From positions 33,438,557 through 33,502,556 of the forward strand of contig OY735222.1 of assembly GCA_963457665.1 (NCBI GenBank): a stretch of DNA of 64,000 nt, written 5' to 3'. A model generated the notes under the pieces. That model was not told the origin of the DNA and did no database searches. It worked only from the letters and a program-made list of their open reading frames with translations. Source of the stretch: Thysanoteuthis rhombus. Lineage: Eukaryota; Mollusca; Cephalopoda; Oegopsida; Thysanoteuthidae. Within the stretch, counting starts at the first letter, position 1, and each line of letters begins with the position of its first letter. Both the position numbers and the translations under genes were made by a program. Shown piece by piece: positions 53,221 to 64,000 of the stretch.

Positions 53221-53840
53221 ACCTCTGCCACCGAAGTCTGTAAAGGTATCACTCGTATCCACCTGTCCTTCCGTCAGTCCTCCACTTAATATCTCCAGAA
53301 GTTCTCGATTAATTTGAAGGATATCTTGTGCAAGGGTGGACAATGGAATACGGAAGAAGTGATTTACATTTTTGAGCGGATCCATGCACATTTACCCCCC
53401 CCCCCCAATATAGTAGCTATGCTCACACTTCGCAATATCTCTTGGATGTTCTCAATGAAAGTTAGTCAATTTGCTACGAAGATGTGGTTAAATTTGGGGG
53501 TGGATCCAGGATTTTTTTAGTTACCTCCCCTGCATCATCACTGTATCTACGCAATATCTCTATCAGTTCTCTATGAATGTCGATTAAACTTTCTGGAAGG
53601 ATATGCATTGTGGTCAGGAAAAATTGGTTACATTTTGGAATTTTTTCTTTTTCTCTTCTCCTTTTCATACATTCATATTTGTTCATACAAAATCTTCAGA
53701 ATGAATTCAGATGACATTTTGCCGAAAGCTAGGCTATAGACTGAGGAAGTGAAGGAATTTTTTTAGTTATTTCTCTATATCATAGTTATTGGTGAGCTGA
53801 TTTTCATTCAATTTCTAGTGACAATGGTGCTGGCAGAGGT
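53221..53840 (+). mobile_element. 620-bp element with 10-bp inverted ends (CTCTGCCA family)
   Basis: ACCTCTGCCA at 53221-53230 and its exact reverse complement TGGCAGAGGT at 53831-53840 bound the element. Inside are three diverged tandem units, each with AATATCTC...AGTT, then ...GGTTA(A/C)ATTT and GG..GATCC (53285-53385, 53432-53515, 53550-53640). A single unit of the same family is at 4650-4790. No coding capacity is seen. It is in UBE2N intron 1. Confidence 0.75.
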
Positions 53841-53869
53841 ATGCACTCACTGAGTGATTTCTAGTTTTG

Positions 53870-56800
53870 TTTTGGTTGAACACTTGTCCCTCAACTACTA
53901 CTAAGGAGTTGGTGTCTATTTTTTTTGTTTTAATTTTTTTTTCTCGTGCCACAATTCCACATAAAATTACTTATCATTTTTAAGTGTAGATGACATGAGG
54001 CGAAATATTGAATTGCTATTTTAAAACCTGCGTCCTTCATTACAAGTGCTAAAAGAATACATTCACAACTCTTGTTCCATATTCATTCAGCATTTTTTTT
54101 TGTCTTGTCAAGGTCCAATTATAAAAACAATTCTCTATAGCAACAATTTCTAATCACATTACTTCAACTGGCAGAACACCTACATGTTGATCTCTTTTGT
54201 ATGCATTCATTTAATCATTCTGAATTACTCCATCTAAATTGCATTCATTGTACTGCTACTTCTGAGTCCTCAAAAATAACTACATATTCACCGATTTATT
54301 CCCTTCACTCTTGATTTTTTTTTTCTGCCTATTACATCTTCATTTGAACTTTGAAACTGGGGAATTGCTTTTAACCCACTTCCCTAATTTGTCCAACCTA
54401 CACTTCAAATCTAGCATCAAGCAGTTCTGTTCCCTTTCTATAGATTTGTGGCCATTTATTTATCTTCTATGGACATCACCTGTGGAAGTATATCTAAGTT
54501 TACAATTTCATCTATACTTGGTTAGTGAGCCCACCTAATACAGAACTGTCAATGTATAGGAAATAGATGTCAAAGTGTAATATAAGCTTCAGAGAAGTCT
54601 ATTATATTGAAATGCTGGTTAAAAGATCAAATATGAGAGCTTATCATTAGCCACCCAAGATTTTATTTCCATTCTGTGTTGAGGCTATTTTTTTAGAATG
54701 GGAATCCATCTACTTACCTATATAATAATAATTATTTTGGAATCAACTTTATTTTCCCCTGGTAATAAGTGATTCATCAAAATTAGAGCCACTCAATGCT
54801 GCTGAGGGAGCTAGAATTCAGCATGCACCTTCTATTTCAACCCTATTAAGATAAGTGAAGAAAATCTTCTTGAAAATTCCTTGTTGCTGAAATAGTTGTT
54901 TTTCTGTGTATGCATCATACGTACAGCCCTAGCTGTTCATTGTAGAAATTCGAAATTTTGTCCACCCCACCCCCATGAGTAAGGAAAACTTTTTTTTTTC
55001 CACTTAAATTTGGTCTTGGTGCTAAAATAGTTGCATTTTTCAATCTCTATATTTGTCTAATGTGCAGTTGGCATCATGGAGTTTGACCCTGAAGCAGCCT
55101 ATCATCCACTTTTTTTTATGTTGAGCAGCAATGACTTTGATTTGGGAATGATTAATGTGACTGGTCCCTGATCTTTGGGATTGATATCTTTATCCATCAG
55201 TCTCAAAGTTGTTCACTGACAGTGTAATGAGAATTTGTTTATGAATTCTTTAAATTGGGTGTCTTACTTGTTCATTTAAACTTTGAACCCTTTCTCTCGT
55301 CCATCACTTTGTTTTCAGTTATTTTTAGTTTTAAGAATATTTTATTAGCTTAATGAGGTTTAGTCTTTGTTTTTTCTACAAGTATATTGACTCACCAAAT
55401 TGACATGAAGGAATTAACAAACATCTTGAGCTCTTCATTGTCTTTGATATACATTGAACTATACCTACAAATGCTACTTTCTGACTTATTTTATATACTA
55501 CATAAATTTGCTTACATATATAACTAAGCTGAGCCGGCTCTGTTTTGGTTTGTACATATTAGTCACCCATTTTAATCTATCTACTGTTGATGTTCCAAGC
55601 TTTCTCTTTAACTGTAGCTGCTGATACATTACTGAATATTTTTATTCAATGATTATCAACATGAAACTAGTAGCATTTTCTTTAAGCCTATATAAGTAAA
55701 AAATATTTTTAGTTTTGTTTCTAAGTTGTTTCAGATTGATTTATATCCTAGATTTTGTCAAAGGAAGCAGTAGATCTGGTCTACACTTATGGCTCTGTCG
55801 TAAAGTAATTTAAAGAGGTTGCCTTAAATACTGTGTAATAAAAGTCTGGAGAAACCTCGAGCCGTGTTTTTGTGAATTAAAAACCTCAGCATCTCTTTAA
55901 TATTAACCTAAATATTATTATATCTTGGTGCAAACCTATCAAATGTTTCTAGTCTTGAATAAGTTCTTTGGTGTGTTTTGAAAGATTTACATGGCATAAC
56001 GTTATAGTTTAAGTTGGTGTATACATAGAACAGGAGTAACATTGGGGTGTACAATTCATGTGTGCAAGGGTTACTTATGGTGAGAAATGCACATGCATAT
56101 AAAACGAATATAATATTATCGAAATAACTGAAATACCCAAAGGTTTTTGAACTTACCTTTTCTCTTTACTACTTGAGTTCCTTTGAAACCGGCCACTGCA
56201 GTCCTTCTCCCATAAGCCCGAACATATTATTTTACTAATTTGTTGGCCAGTATTTATGACGCTTAGTTTACAAGAGTATATATTTGGAGAGCTACTGCTC
56301 TTTGCAACTCATCCAAGGTCTATAGCTGTTGATTTCAAGCAATAAAGCACCCTAGCTCTAAAATCTGCACAGTATAATATTTGTTTTGTTTTTTGTTTTT
56401 TTTCATTCTAAAAAATGTTTTATTGACCCACAAAAATATAGTAATTGTATTCACTTTTTACTCCAGTAAGGTGCAGTAGTATATAGATTGTTCCTGCAGG
56501 TTCTATCATATAAATATAATTATTCAGACACTTAGGAGTGAGTGAACCACTGATCTAATGTGTCTGATACAGTGTTTTAATTTGATTTAGGTAGTATAGA
56601 GAAGTAGGGAAAGGTTTTGGATTCTAGGTAGTGCTGATTGAGCATATAATTGGTTGAATATTCAGAAGTGACTCCTTGATTGAACATATTTTATTTAATC
56701 TAGATAGTATTTTCTTTAGGTTAGTGTGTCTGGAGTGCAGAAGCTCAAGAATTGTCAAATCATTTTATCAACTTTCAATGATTGTTGAAAAAAAACTCTT

Positions 56801-56970
56801 CAGATTAAAATCTTTTATTAGAGGAGTCAAGAAGAAAATGCATAGATTTTACTATTTAATTTTCTAAGTCTTTGATATATAAACAGGGGTTATTTTCTAC
56901 TTCAATATATATTTCTACTTTGCTATTTCATTTATTCCTGTTGACACTTAAATGATGTTGGTAACAAGTT
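53870..56970. other. UBE2N intron 1, no feature recognised
   Basis: AT-rich sequence without a recognisable exon, RNA gene or repeat family. No acceptor followed by an ETQRL-like reading was found. Confidence 0.4.
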
Positions 56971-56978
56971 GTTGATTT

Positions 56979-57230
56979 TTTTTTTTTTTTTTTTTTTTTT
57001 ACTGGATGGAATTACCAGTCCTACACTCGAGCTAAAGTTTTTTTGTTTTTGTTTTTTTCCTCTACCTAATTAGCAATTACTTACACAAACTGCTCTTTAT
57101 CCATAGCTAGGAATTGGTTGGATTCATGCCTTTCCCAAGGGCATTAATGTGAAGTAAACGTGATCACTCATGCAAAACTCAGTTGGCTGATTTTATTTAC
57201 CATGCTGGTGATCAATACCATGCTCTGCTC
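56979..57230 (-). repeat. Minus-strand SINE remnant with adjacent T run
   Basis: TTGGATTCATGCCTTTCCCA, GGGCATTAATGTGAAGTAAA and GCAAAACTCAGTTGGCTGA match the 32042-32200 SINE in order. A T run at 56979-57000 precedes TGGATGGAATTACCAGTCC. Confidence 0.6.
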
Positions 57231-58057
57231 CTCAAATCATTTTGTGCATAACCCCTGATACAAAAACACTGTTTTCACTGTCTATTACATTTGTCTCTTA
57301 TTTAGCAAAACACATTGAGGGTAATGATTATGTAAGAAACTTAACAGGCTTTGCCAGATAATATTTCCACTTGGACTGACTGCTTAAGGTGAATATCCTT
57401 TCGCTTTCTAGATATATGGCAATGACTTATCACCTTGGCAGTAAAAATGGAACTTTATTTAAACATAATCAATGATAGATGAAACTTTCGATAATGTTCC
57501 ATAGATCCAATATAGATATAATGTCGAGTCGAAATAATTTATTGTTAGTTATTTAAGCAAAGGCCAGATTAACTGTTTCTATCCACTCACCATTTTTATT
57601 ATTTTAAAGGCTCTCTCTTGCTTATCAATTTGCTATGAAATTTATCAGCACCAACATTTTGGGGTTCTGTTGAACATCGCTGTTTTTTTTTGGGGGGGGG
57701 GGTTCTACAGACCGCTTTTCTGGATAAAAATGGAGCTGGCCATTTTTGTTTCTGGATACACACATGAACCCAGTTATCTGATCAACATATTTTCTAATCA
57801 TTAATTATAATTATTTGGTGTTGGATTTTTAAAAAAATTTTTACACCTTTAATATTTTGGGGACTCTCTTTCCTTTAGTAAGTCTTTCATACAAGACAGT
57901 GGATAACTACCTTTTGAATTGCGAAAATGGACATCCTACTTCAAGCCATTTTGCAAGAAAATTGATACATTCTGAATTAAATTCAGTTTCCTGAAATAAA
58001 TCATCTCTCATGATAGAATCAAAAAACTATCATATCATTGATAAGTGATGTGTGTGT

Positions 58058-58093
58058 TTTTTTTTTTTTTTTTTTTGTTTTTGTTTTTTTTTT
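58058..58093. repeat. Poly(T) run
   Basis: T-rich run of about 35 bases with two G interruptions. Confidence 0.85.
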
Positions 58094-58631
58094 ACAACTG
58101 ATATTTTGTTATTTTTGGCTGAAGCCTATAAAAATTGTTTTTGTAATACTTAGAGAGTTAACATTAACAATATAGGATAAAATGTACGAACTAAGAAATA
58201 GGAGATCCCTAAACAGTTTTTGAGCCTTTGTACTGATCTCAGACTTGGTAATTTCTGTGTCAGATGACACATGAGCCAGTCTGTTGGTGTTGTTCCATCT
58301 ACTATTGACCAGTCAGAGGTTCCTCTCCAATTTGTTGCCAACCCATCTCAGGCCACTCTCTCTTTTCTCTGACCAATTACACGAGAATCCAAAAAGACCT
58401 ACCAAAATTTTTTTTTTAAATCACATTGTCCAAAAATCACCTCAAAATATTCTGTAAAAAAAGATCTTAAAATATTTCTGAGACTCTTTGAAATGTTAAT
58501 TGGCCATACTTGGCACATTTTGCCAACTCTTGTTTCTCATGTTTTCCCATTCCAAATGGATTATATAAATGTTGTTGCCAACTTTGAAGGTGCCTTTTTC
58601 ACACCATAGTAGTAATTAGCGATCAGACCAA

Positions 58632-58760
58632 AATCTATTTATATAAAACAACTGGCTCAGTCAGTCACTGAGTCCCCCTCTTGCCCCCACCCCATTAACA
58701 TTATCACAGTTCAACCAAATTTGGTATGCATACTTAGTCTTTGATCCCCCCCCCCCCCAA
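58632..58760 (+). repeat. Dispersed repeat, plus copy (minus copy at 15843-15920)
   Basis: ATATAAAACAACTGGCTCAG, GTCACTGAGTCC, AGTTCAACCAAATTTGGTAT, then a 14-base C run at 58746-58759. Confidence 0.6.
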
Positions 58761-59129
58761 GATTTTAGTGGTGGGTTCTATTTACTATGTAACTATAATG
58801 TTAAACTGAGCCCTTACTTTCCATTCAATATTCATATATACTTACCTGGCTCCTCCCTCGGGATAGGGTGGGGCCTTTTGTGGGAGCTTGCTGAACACTG
58901 CCCGATTGGGTATTTTTCAGCCAGCATTCATTAAAACCACTTATTGCTGTACATTTGACAGATTTATTTCACTAAGCACTAAGTGTAACACTCATGACAC
59001 GAACCAATGTGAATTCTTTTTTTTCTCGACTCTTTATGTTCACACATGCGTTAAGCTAGAATACAATAATGTTCACACTATTTTTGTATAGAACAAAGTA
59101 AGTAACAGTATTCATAAGGCAGTCAATCT

Positions 59130-61740
59130 ATTTTATGTTACTGGGGGTCAATCCAGCATAATATTCTAGCATTTATTCCTATCTCCACCCTAGTACATTT
59201 CAACAGGTTTTTTTTTTTTGTTTTTTTGGATTCACATGATTTCCTGTTGTATTTAGTCTTGAAGTTATATCTTGTGAGCACTAACAGGACTGGTGCATTA
59301 ACACTGAAAAAGGACTTTAGCCAATCATCCACTAACTCTCGATGGTGCAATCTGTGGACAGAGCTTCTTTGGTGATTTCCAAACTTGGGTTATTTTTCAA
59401 GCTGTGTGTGTGACTCTAATATTCCAAGAACGCAATTGGTGACCATCTTTGCCCGTTTGTGCAAATAATGTCCTCCTAAGTTTCTTGGCACTACTTTCAC
59501 CAAAATGTCCAGTTCATTACAGTAAACAAAGATATTGCTCTATTTGATGAACAGTCCAGTGGTTTGTGAATGAGTTCAAATGCATCAAGAATATCATCTG
59601 CTTGCACAAATGCTTAAAAAGCGTCTTATTACACCTTTGCCTGTGAATAATCCATTGTCATCTGTTCCTTTGAAAGTCCAATGAGTGATTCTGCTTTTTT
59701 GCACATAAATCTCATGTAGCTCTCCCCTATTGGCAGTCTCTTGTTCTTCTTCCATAACAGGATAGTAGAACGGAAGCATAAGTGGTCTATGATAAGAACA
59801 AATCATGTCTATTGAGAAGCCATCAAGGATGGAGTTCAGGTTCATGTGCATAACACCAAATGCATTGAATCCAACTCTGGTATACTGACAATATCAGACA
59901 GCAGGCAGTTGGCTTCCATTAATGCATGGGGCATTGCCCTAACCCTTTTTGTATCTCCTTTGAAGTGACTTATAAATTCATCAGACAGGTACTTAGTAAG
60001 AACTGCTTTGGTATTCATATTTGATAAATGTTTCATGCCCTTGATTTCAGTATCATCAACTTCGTGGTAATGAACTGGCATTGCTTTGAATACAAATTTT
60101 ATCCTAGAAAAAGCATGAGGGATATTGATCAAAAACAACCCTTTCAACATGCAGCATTGTGTTTATCGTGATGGGTTTTTTACATTATTTTAACAATGCA
60201 CATTGTGTCTGTTATTAGAACTTCCTGCTTCTTTTGTGGTTGTGCTATCTGTTGTTTTTTTTGGGGGGGGGGGTGTCATTCTTACCGGAACAAACTCCTC
60301 CTCTAAAGCCTTTTGCCCTAATTTGGAACAGTCTTTAATGTTGCTATATATTTTGTTAGAGGTAACAGCAAATGTTATTTCAGGAATGGATTACCCTACT
60401 GAATAATCACTTTTACAATTTTCAAAGCATTGGCAAGCATCCAAGTGCTTTTTGCTTCTACATGTTCATGATGCAACTCTCTTGTTTAAATTCCAGCATA
60501 GTTTTTGAAATGCAACTCTACGTAGTATGTGAGCTATCAGGAAGTATTTTTCTCGTGTATATTCATTTCCTGTGATGCTGATGAACCGTGTTATCTTTAT
60601 TTTCTTGTGCTCCTGTTCAATACCATGGTCTGGATCAATTGCGGTGAAAGGAATTTAGTGTATTCAAAATTGTCGTGACCCCAAAACTTCCATGTCCCAG
60701 GGTCAGTGCATTGTAGTTCCAACATATCAGCTTCAAATAGTGGGCCCCCCTTGTCCATTGTTGAATTAGCTATGTGCATGAAAATGAGGCAACAATTCTT
60801 CAGTTTTAGCGAAGTGGAGGTTCTAGTTGCTTGTAGTAATGGTGAACATAAGCAAAACCTATACCTGCTCCATATATTTTTTTTTTAGGAAAATATGCCC
60901 TTTGGCCAAACTTTCTGCTCATTTAATCTTTTCAAAACATCTGTCAATTTCATGTTTCTCACTCCTTGATTTGAAGGCGTAAAAACTGTAATTTTTTCAG
61001 CTGCAATGCATCAATCACCTGGGGAATTTTGTCCTCCTGTTTTATTCTTTCCTCATCTGTGATGACCACTTGTAAATAAAGGGTGATGATTGCAATGCGT
61101 AATTGTGTGGGCTTCAATGCACCTGTAAATATGGCGACTATCCAAAATTTGTCATGCAGTAGCTGAACCATGCTGAATCAATGCTGCTTCCTTCTATGTA
61201 CTTCCGTAAGCACTTTAATCCTGTCATGGTAATAGATAAGGCCCTGAGTCTGATGCACCGATTATTCTTTTAGCCTTTGAATTTCACTGCATAGTCCTAC
61301 AAATTGCCATGAAAGTTGATAATTGGCATATGCTCTTCTCCTGCAGTAATCCGGCTTAGCTTCTGGGCATGCTTCAGAATTGTTGGAATGCTAGCCATTC
61401 TATCAGACTTCTCTTGTACAGTTAGGCTATATATAATGCCTATACTAGTTGCATTTCAGTTATAAGGGAGTTAAATGGGGGACCTATTGGGTAGGTTTTG
61501 AAGGAGTCATTTGTACACTGCTATTGGTTCTGTTGCAATCATTTTATGATGTGTTCAGAGATTCAATTGCTGCAAAGGAAGACATTGGTGTTGCTAGTCC
61601 TCTCAGAAAGCTTCCATTTAAGGGAGATCCTATGCTACTGTCTTCTCCCAAATCTATGGATCCCTTGTTGGTTTCCACTGACTCATCCAGGCAAGACTTG
61701 ACCTCATGCAGAGATTCATCTTCATCTTTTTGAAAGTTGC
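59130..61740 (-). pseudogene. Decayed copy of a multicopy, uncharacterised TE-associated ORF
   Basis: Minus-strand segments in order include MVQLLHDKFWIVAIFTGALK (61171), STMDKGGPLFEADMLELQ (60779), then TKAVLTKYLSDEFISHFKGD and LLSDIVSIPELDS (60150-59850). After these come HWTFKGTDDNGLFTGKG (about 59660) and, after more stops, CNELDILVKVVPRNL (about 59490). The FKG.D.NG.F.GKG and later segments resemble a large family of repeat-associated animal proteins with an HEEADT motif and an HAFTG.D..GRF.GKGK block; the HEEADT site is lost here to a frameshift. It has at least several frameshifts and many stops. The family name is not known to me. Plus-strand frames here are shadows. Confidence 0.55.
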
Positions 61741-61744
61741 ACCT

Positions 61745-64000
61745 ACCATCTGCCTCATTACTTAACTACTCTGAAGTAGCCAGATTGTTACATTGCTCAT
61801 AATTTGAGTATAATTCCTTCATAGTGTCAAGTTTGTTATATGGCATTTGCAATGATTTCTTTTAGGCTTTGTCTTGAATATTAGACTGGTCTTTGATACA
61901 ACTTGGTGAGCAAAATATACTTTGTTTCGATCAAAACAAATGAAACATATGTCAATTTCATGTATATCATTTTGGTATATATTGATGGCATTACTTACTA
62001 TACAATGAGGAAAAACTGAAATGCAACTGTGGAAACGAGTTGCAATTTTTTTCCTTTTCAGACAATGTCTAGGGGAGTACTCATGTGAATTTGCAAGGTT
62101 TTGAGCTGAATGGTTTGTCTAATAGCACTGACACAAGGTTTTTTTGTTTTTGTTTTTTTTGAGAAGTAACCAGGAAAATCCCATTAGATAAATTCTTTAA
62201 GAAATTTTTTAAAAATTTCAGAAAATGGGTGGAATTCTCCTGAATTTACCAGGTTTTATGTCAAATGATGTCCACTAGCAGTGACAACAATAGTAATCGA
62301 GTGAAGGGAAGAACACCTTGTTTGTTTGGTCGAGTTGGTGAGCTTGGCTCCGGTGATTCAATATAACACAGAAGAGAATTCATGAAATTAAGGTTTTTGT
62401 TCTAAGAAAAACCTTTTATTGTCTGGTAAGGGTCAGATTCCTAAGAAAAATATTGCCGAAATGGCATAAGCACTGAGAGAATTCTCATCAGTGGTTTCTT
62501 ATGATGAATTGAAAGTAAGGAACCAATTTAGCATCATAGTTACATTTTTGAAATATTAGGGGCATAGGTCTCTAAAATCTCTTATAAAATTCTGAAAACC
62601 GATAAATTTCCAGGTCTGAAGGTCTAATAGATTGAAAAGCACATTTAAAAAAAACAAAAAAAATAAAACAAGATGGTCCGTTGATTCCATTTCCTATGCT
62701 TTTAACCACTGATTCATGCAAGATAAACATTTGTCATCTCTATAGTAATAGATTTATATAATTTTTTTAAGAAGAAAAAAATCACCTATGAATTCAAATG
62801 TTATAACTATTATTACCATCATTCAAAACCATTTTAATTGTATTAATATCTTTTTTATGATGAAAAATTTTTTTTTTTTTTCTTTCTAATTTTAAGCTTA
62901 TTTTTAAAATTGTATATCCTAAATATGATCATGGAATATACCATTTTAAGCATTTTAAAGTATTTGGCTAGAGGACCGTCAGTAAACATACAGTAGGGTA
63001 CTAGTTCCAAAATTTCAAAACTGAGATGAGTGCCTTGAAGATAAAGGTTCTGGCAACGGTTCGACATTTGCACCAAATTGGAAAAGCAAAAAATTTTGAC
63101 AAGTGGATACCATACAAGCTGACGGAAATCAGAAAATTTGTCATTACTAAGTCTGCTCTGAGCTTTTGCTGAAATTGAATGAACTACGAAACTCTACCTC
63201 GCCCAACTTGCTCACCAGATCCCTCTCTGACCGACTAACCCCACTTATTCAAGCATCCCAATCACTTCCTGCAAGGGAAGATCTTCAAAAACCAAGCAGC
63301 AGCGAAAGACTCCTTCAAAGAATTCTATGTGTTCAAGATAAATGGACTTGTTTCTAATTGGCAAAAACTTGCAGATTCTAAAGGTTATTCTGATTAATGA
63401 CTTTTATTCAGCTATACAGCTCTAAAGTTGTGAAAAAACACAATTATTTTTGCATCAACTTGATATATTCCTTTCTTTATCAAAGAAAGTTTTCTAAAAA
63501 TGAGTCATTACTGCTTTTGTCAATGTACTTTTTGTAGTGACAGTTATCTATATCAGCAGACTAGAGCTACGTGTTCTGCCTTTTGTTATCAGAAGAGACA
63601 TTTATAGTTGTTACTTTTTGATTTTTAATTGGATGGCACAACAATCCTATGAGTTTTATTGTCAGATACACATTTGTGAACTTACAGTTATCCCTTGAGA
63701 TTTTTGGAGGTGGGGGGCACCAGGAGGCCACGATTTTAAAGATCAACAAATGATTTTGGCTGAAACCCACCCCCACCCTTTTGGTCCCCAAAACCTATAA
63801 ATCATGTACCATAAACATTAAGTGGACGCTTTACCATTCCCGAATTGTAAATGTACAAATGGATGAATGAATATGATAAATCATTCAGTAAAAATATCAG
63901 TCAATTTAGACGTAATCTTTTTTTTTTTTTTCTTTTTTTTCTAGTCAAAAATGTAAAACCAGCATTAATCTGCTCAGAAATCAAATGTGTATGGGAAAAA
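61745..64000. other. UBE2N intron 1 continued, no feature recognised
   Basis: Non-coding AT-rich sequence to the end of the window. The frame at 63166-63357 (KLNELRNSTSPNLLTRSLSD...) has no known family and no convincing splice context. The window ends before UBE2N exon 2. Confidence 0.4.

Noticed and set aside
53314..53686. Short frames on both strands near 53.2-53.7 kb
   Set aside because: They are translations of the CTCTGCCA-ended repeat element.
61449..61733. 94-residue + strand frame in UBE2N intron 1
   Set aside because: It is antisense to the start of the decayed minus-strand ORF region and has no family signature of its own.
63166..63357. Possible exon (KLNELRNSTSPNLL...)
   Set aside because: No convincing splice acceptor and donor in phase, no known family, and an in-frame stop ends it.

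Overview
This is a window of AT-rich, intron-rich animal nuclear DNA. Two conserved eukaryotic genes are visible, both on the + strand, and most of the rest is repeat. The repeats (tRNA-derived SINEs, RTE-type and CR1/L2-type LINE pieces, mariner remnants, CTCTGCCA-ended elements, many minisatellites) suggest a lophotrochozoan, most likely a mollusc and plausibly a cephalopod. The phylum is inferred from repeat style, not proven.

Region 1 (1-11.8 kb) holds the last seven coding exons of FBH1 (FBXO18), the F-box/UvrD-type DNA helicase. Every exon has matching splice phases, and together they encode about 269 C-terminal residues. These include helicase motifs IV, V and VI, a Cys-rich zinc-ribbon-like tail and the stop codon at 11410-11412. 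The F-box and motifs I-III must lie upstream of the window. The introns carry SINEs, MITE-like inverted repeats and a GC-rich 35/36-bp minisatellite.

Region 2 (11.8-50.1 kb) is about 38 kb without a recognisable intact host gene. It holds several RTE-type LINE 3' ends and a degraded minus-strand CR1/L2-type LINE (16.0-19.65 kb) interrupted by a 1-kb pyrimidine tract. It also holds mariner remnants, two inverted copies of an LTR-like sequence, a GC-rich insertion with a perfect 16-bp target-site duplication, a degenerate ~50-bp A/G-rich array of about 26 units, a 21-bp minisatellite, and several families of diverged long repeats whose two copies both lie in this window.

Region 3 (50.1-64 kb) starts with the promoter area and first coding exon of UBE2N (Ubc13), with a YY1-type CCGCCATCTTGG element about 76 bp upstream of the ATG. 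The next exon is not found before the window ends, so the remainder is read as the first intron. It contains a 620-bp element with CTCTGCCA inverted ends and a decayed minus-strand copy of a multicopy uncharacterised ORF (59.1-61.7 kb).

FBH1 and UBE2N both act at stalled replication forks (anti-recombinase helicase; K63-ubiquitin conjugation), but nothing here shows more than proximity. I see no CRISPR, operon or other prokaryotic system. The unusual content is repeat architecture.
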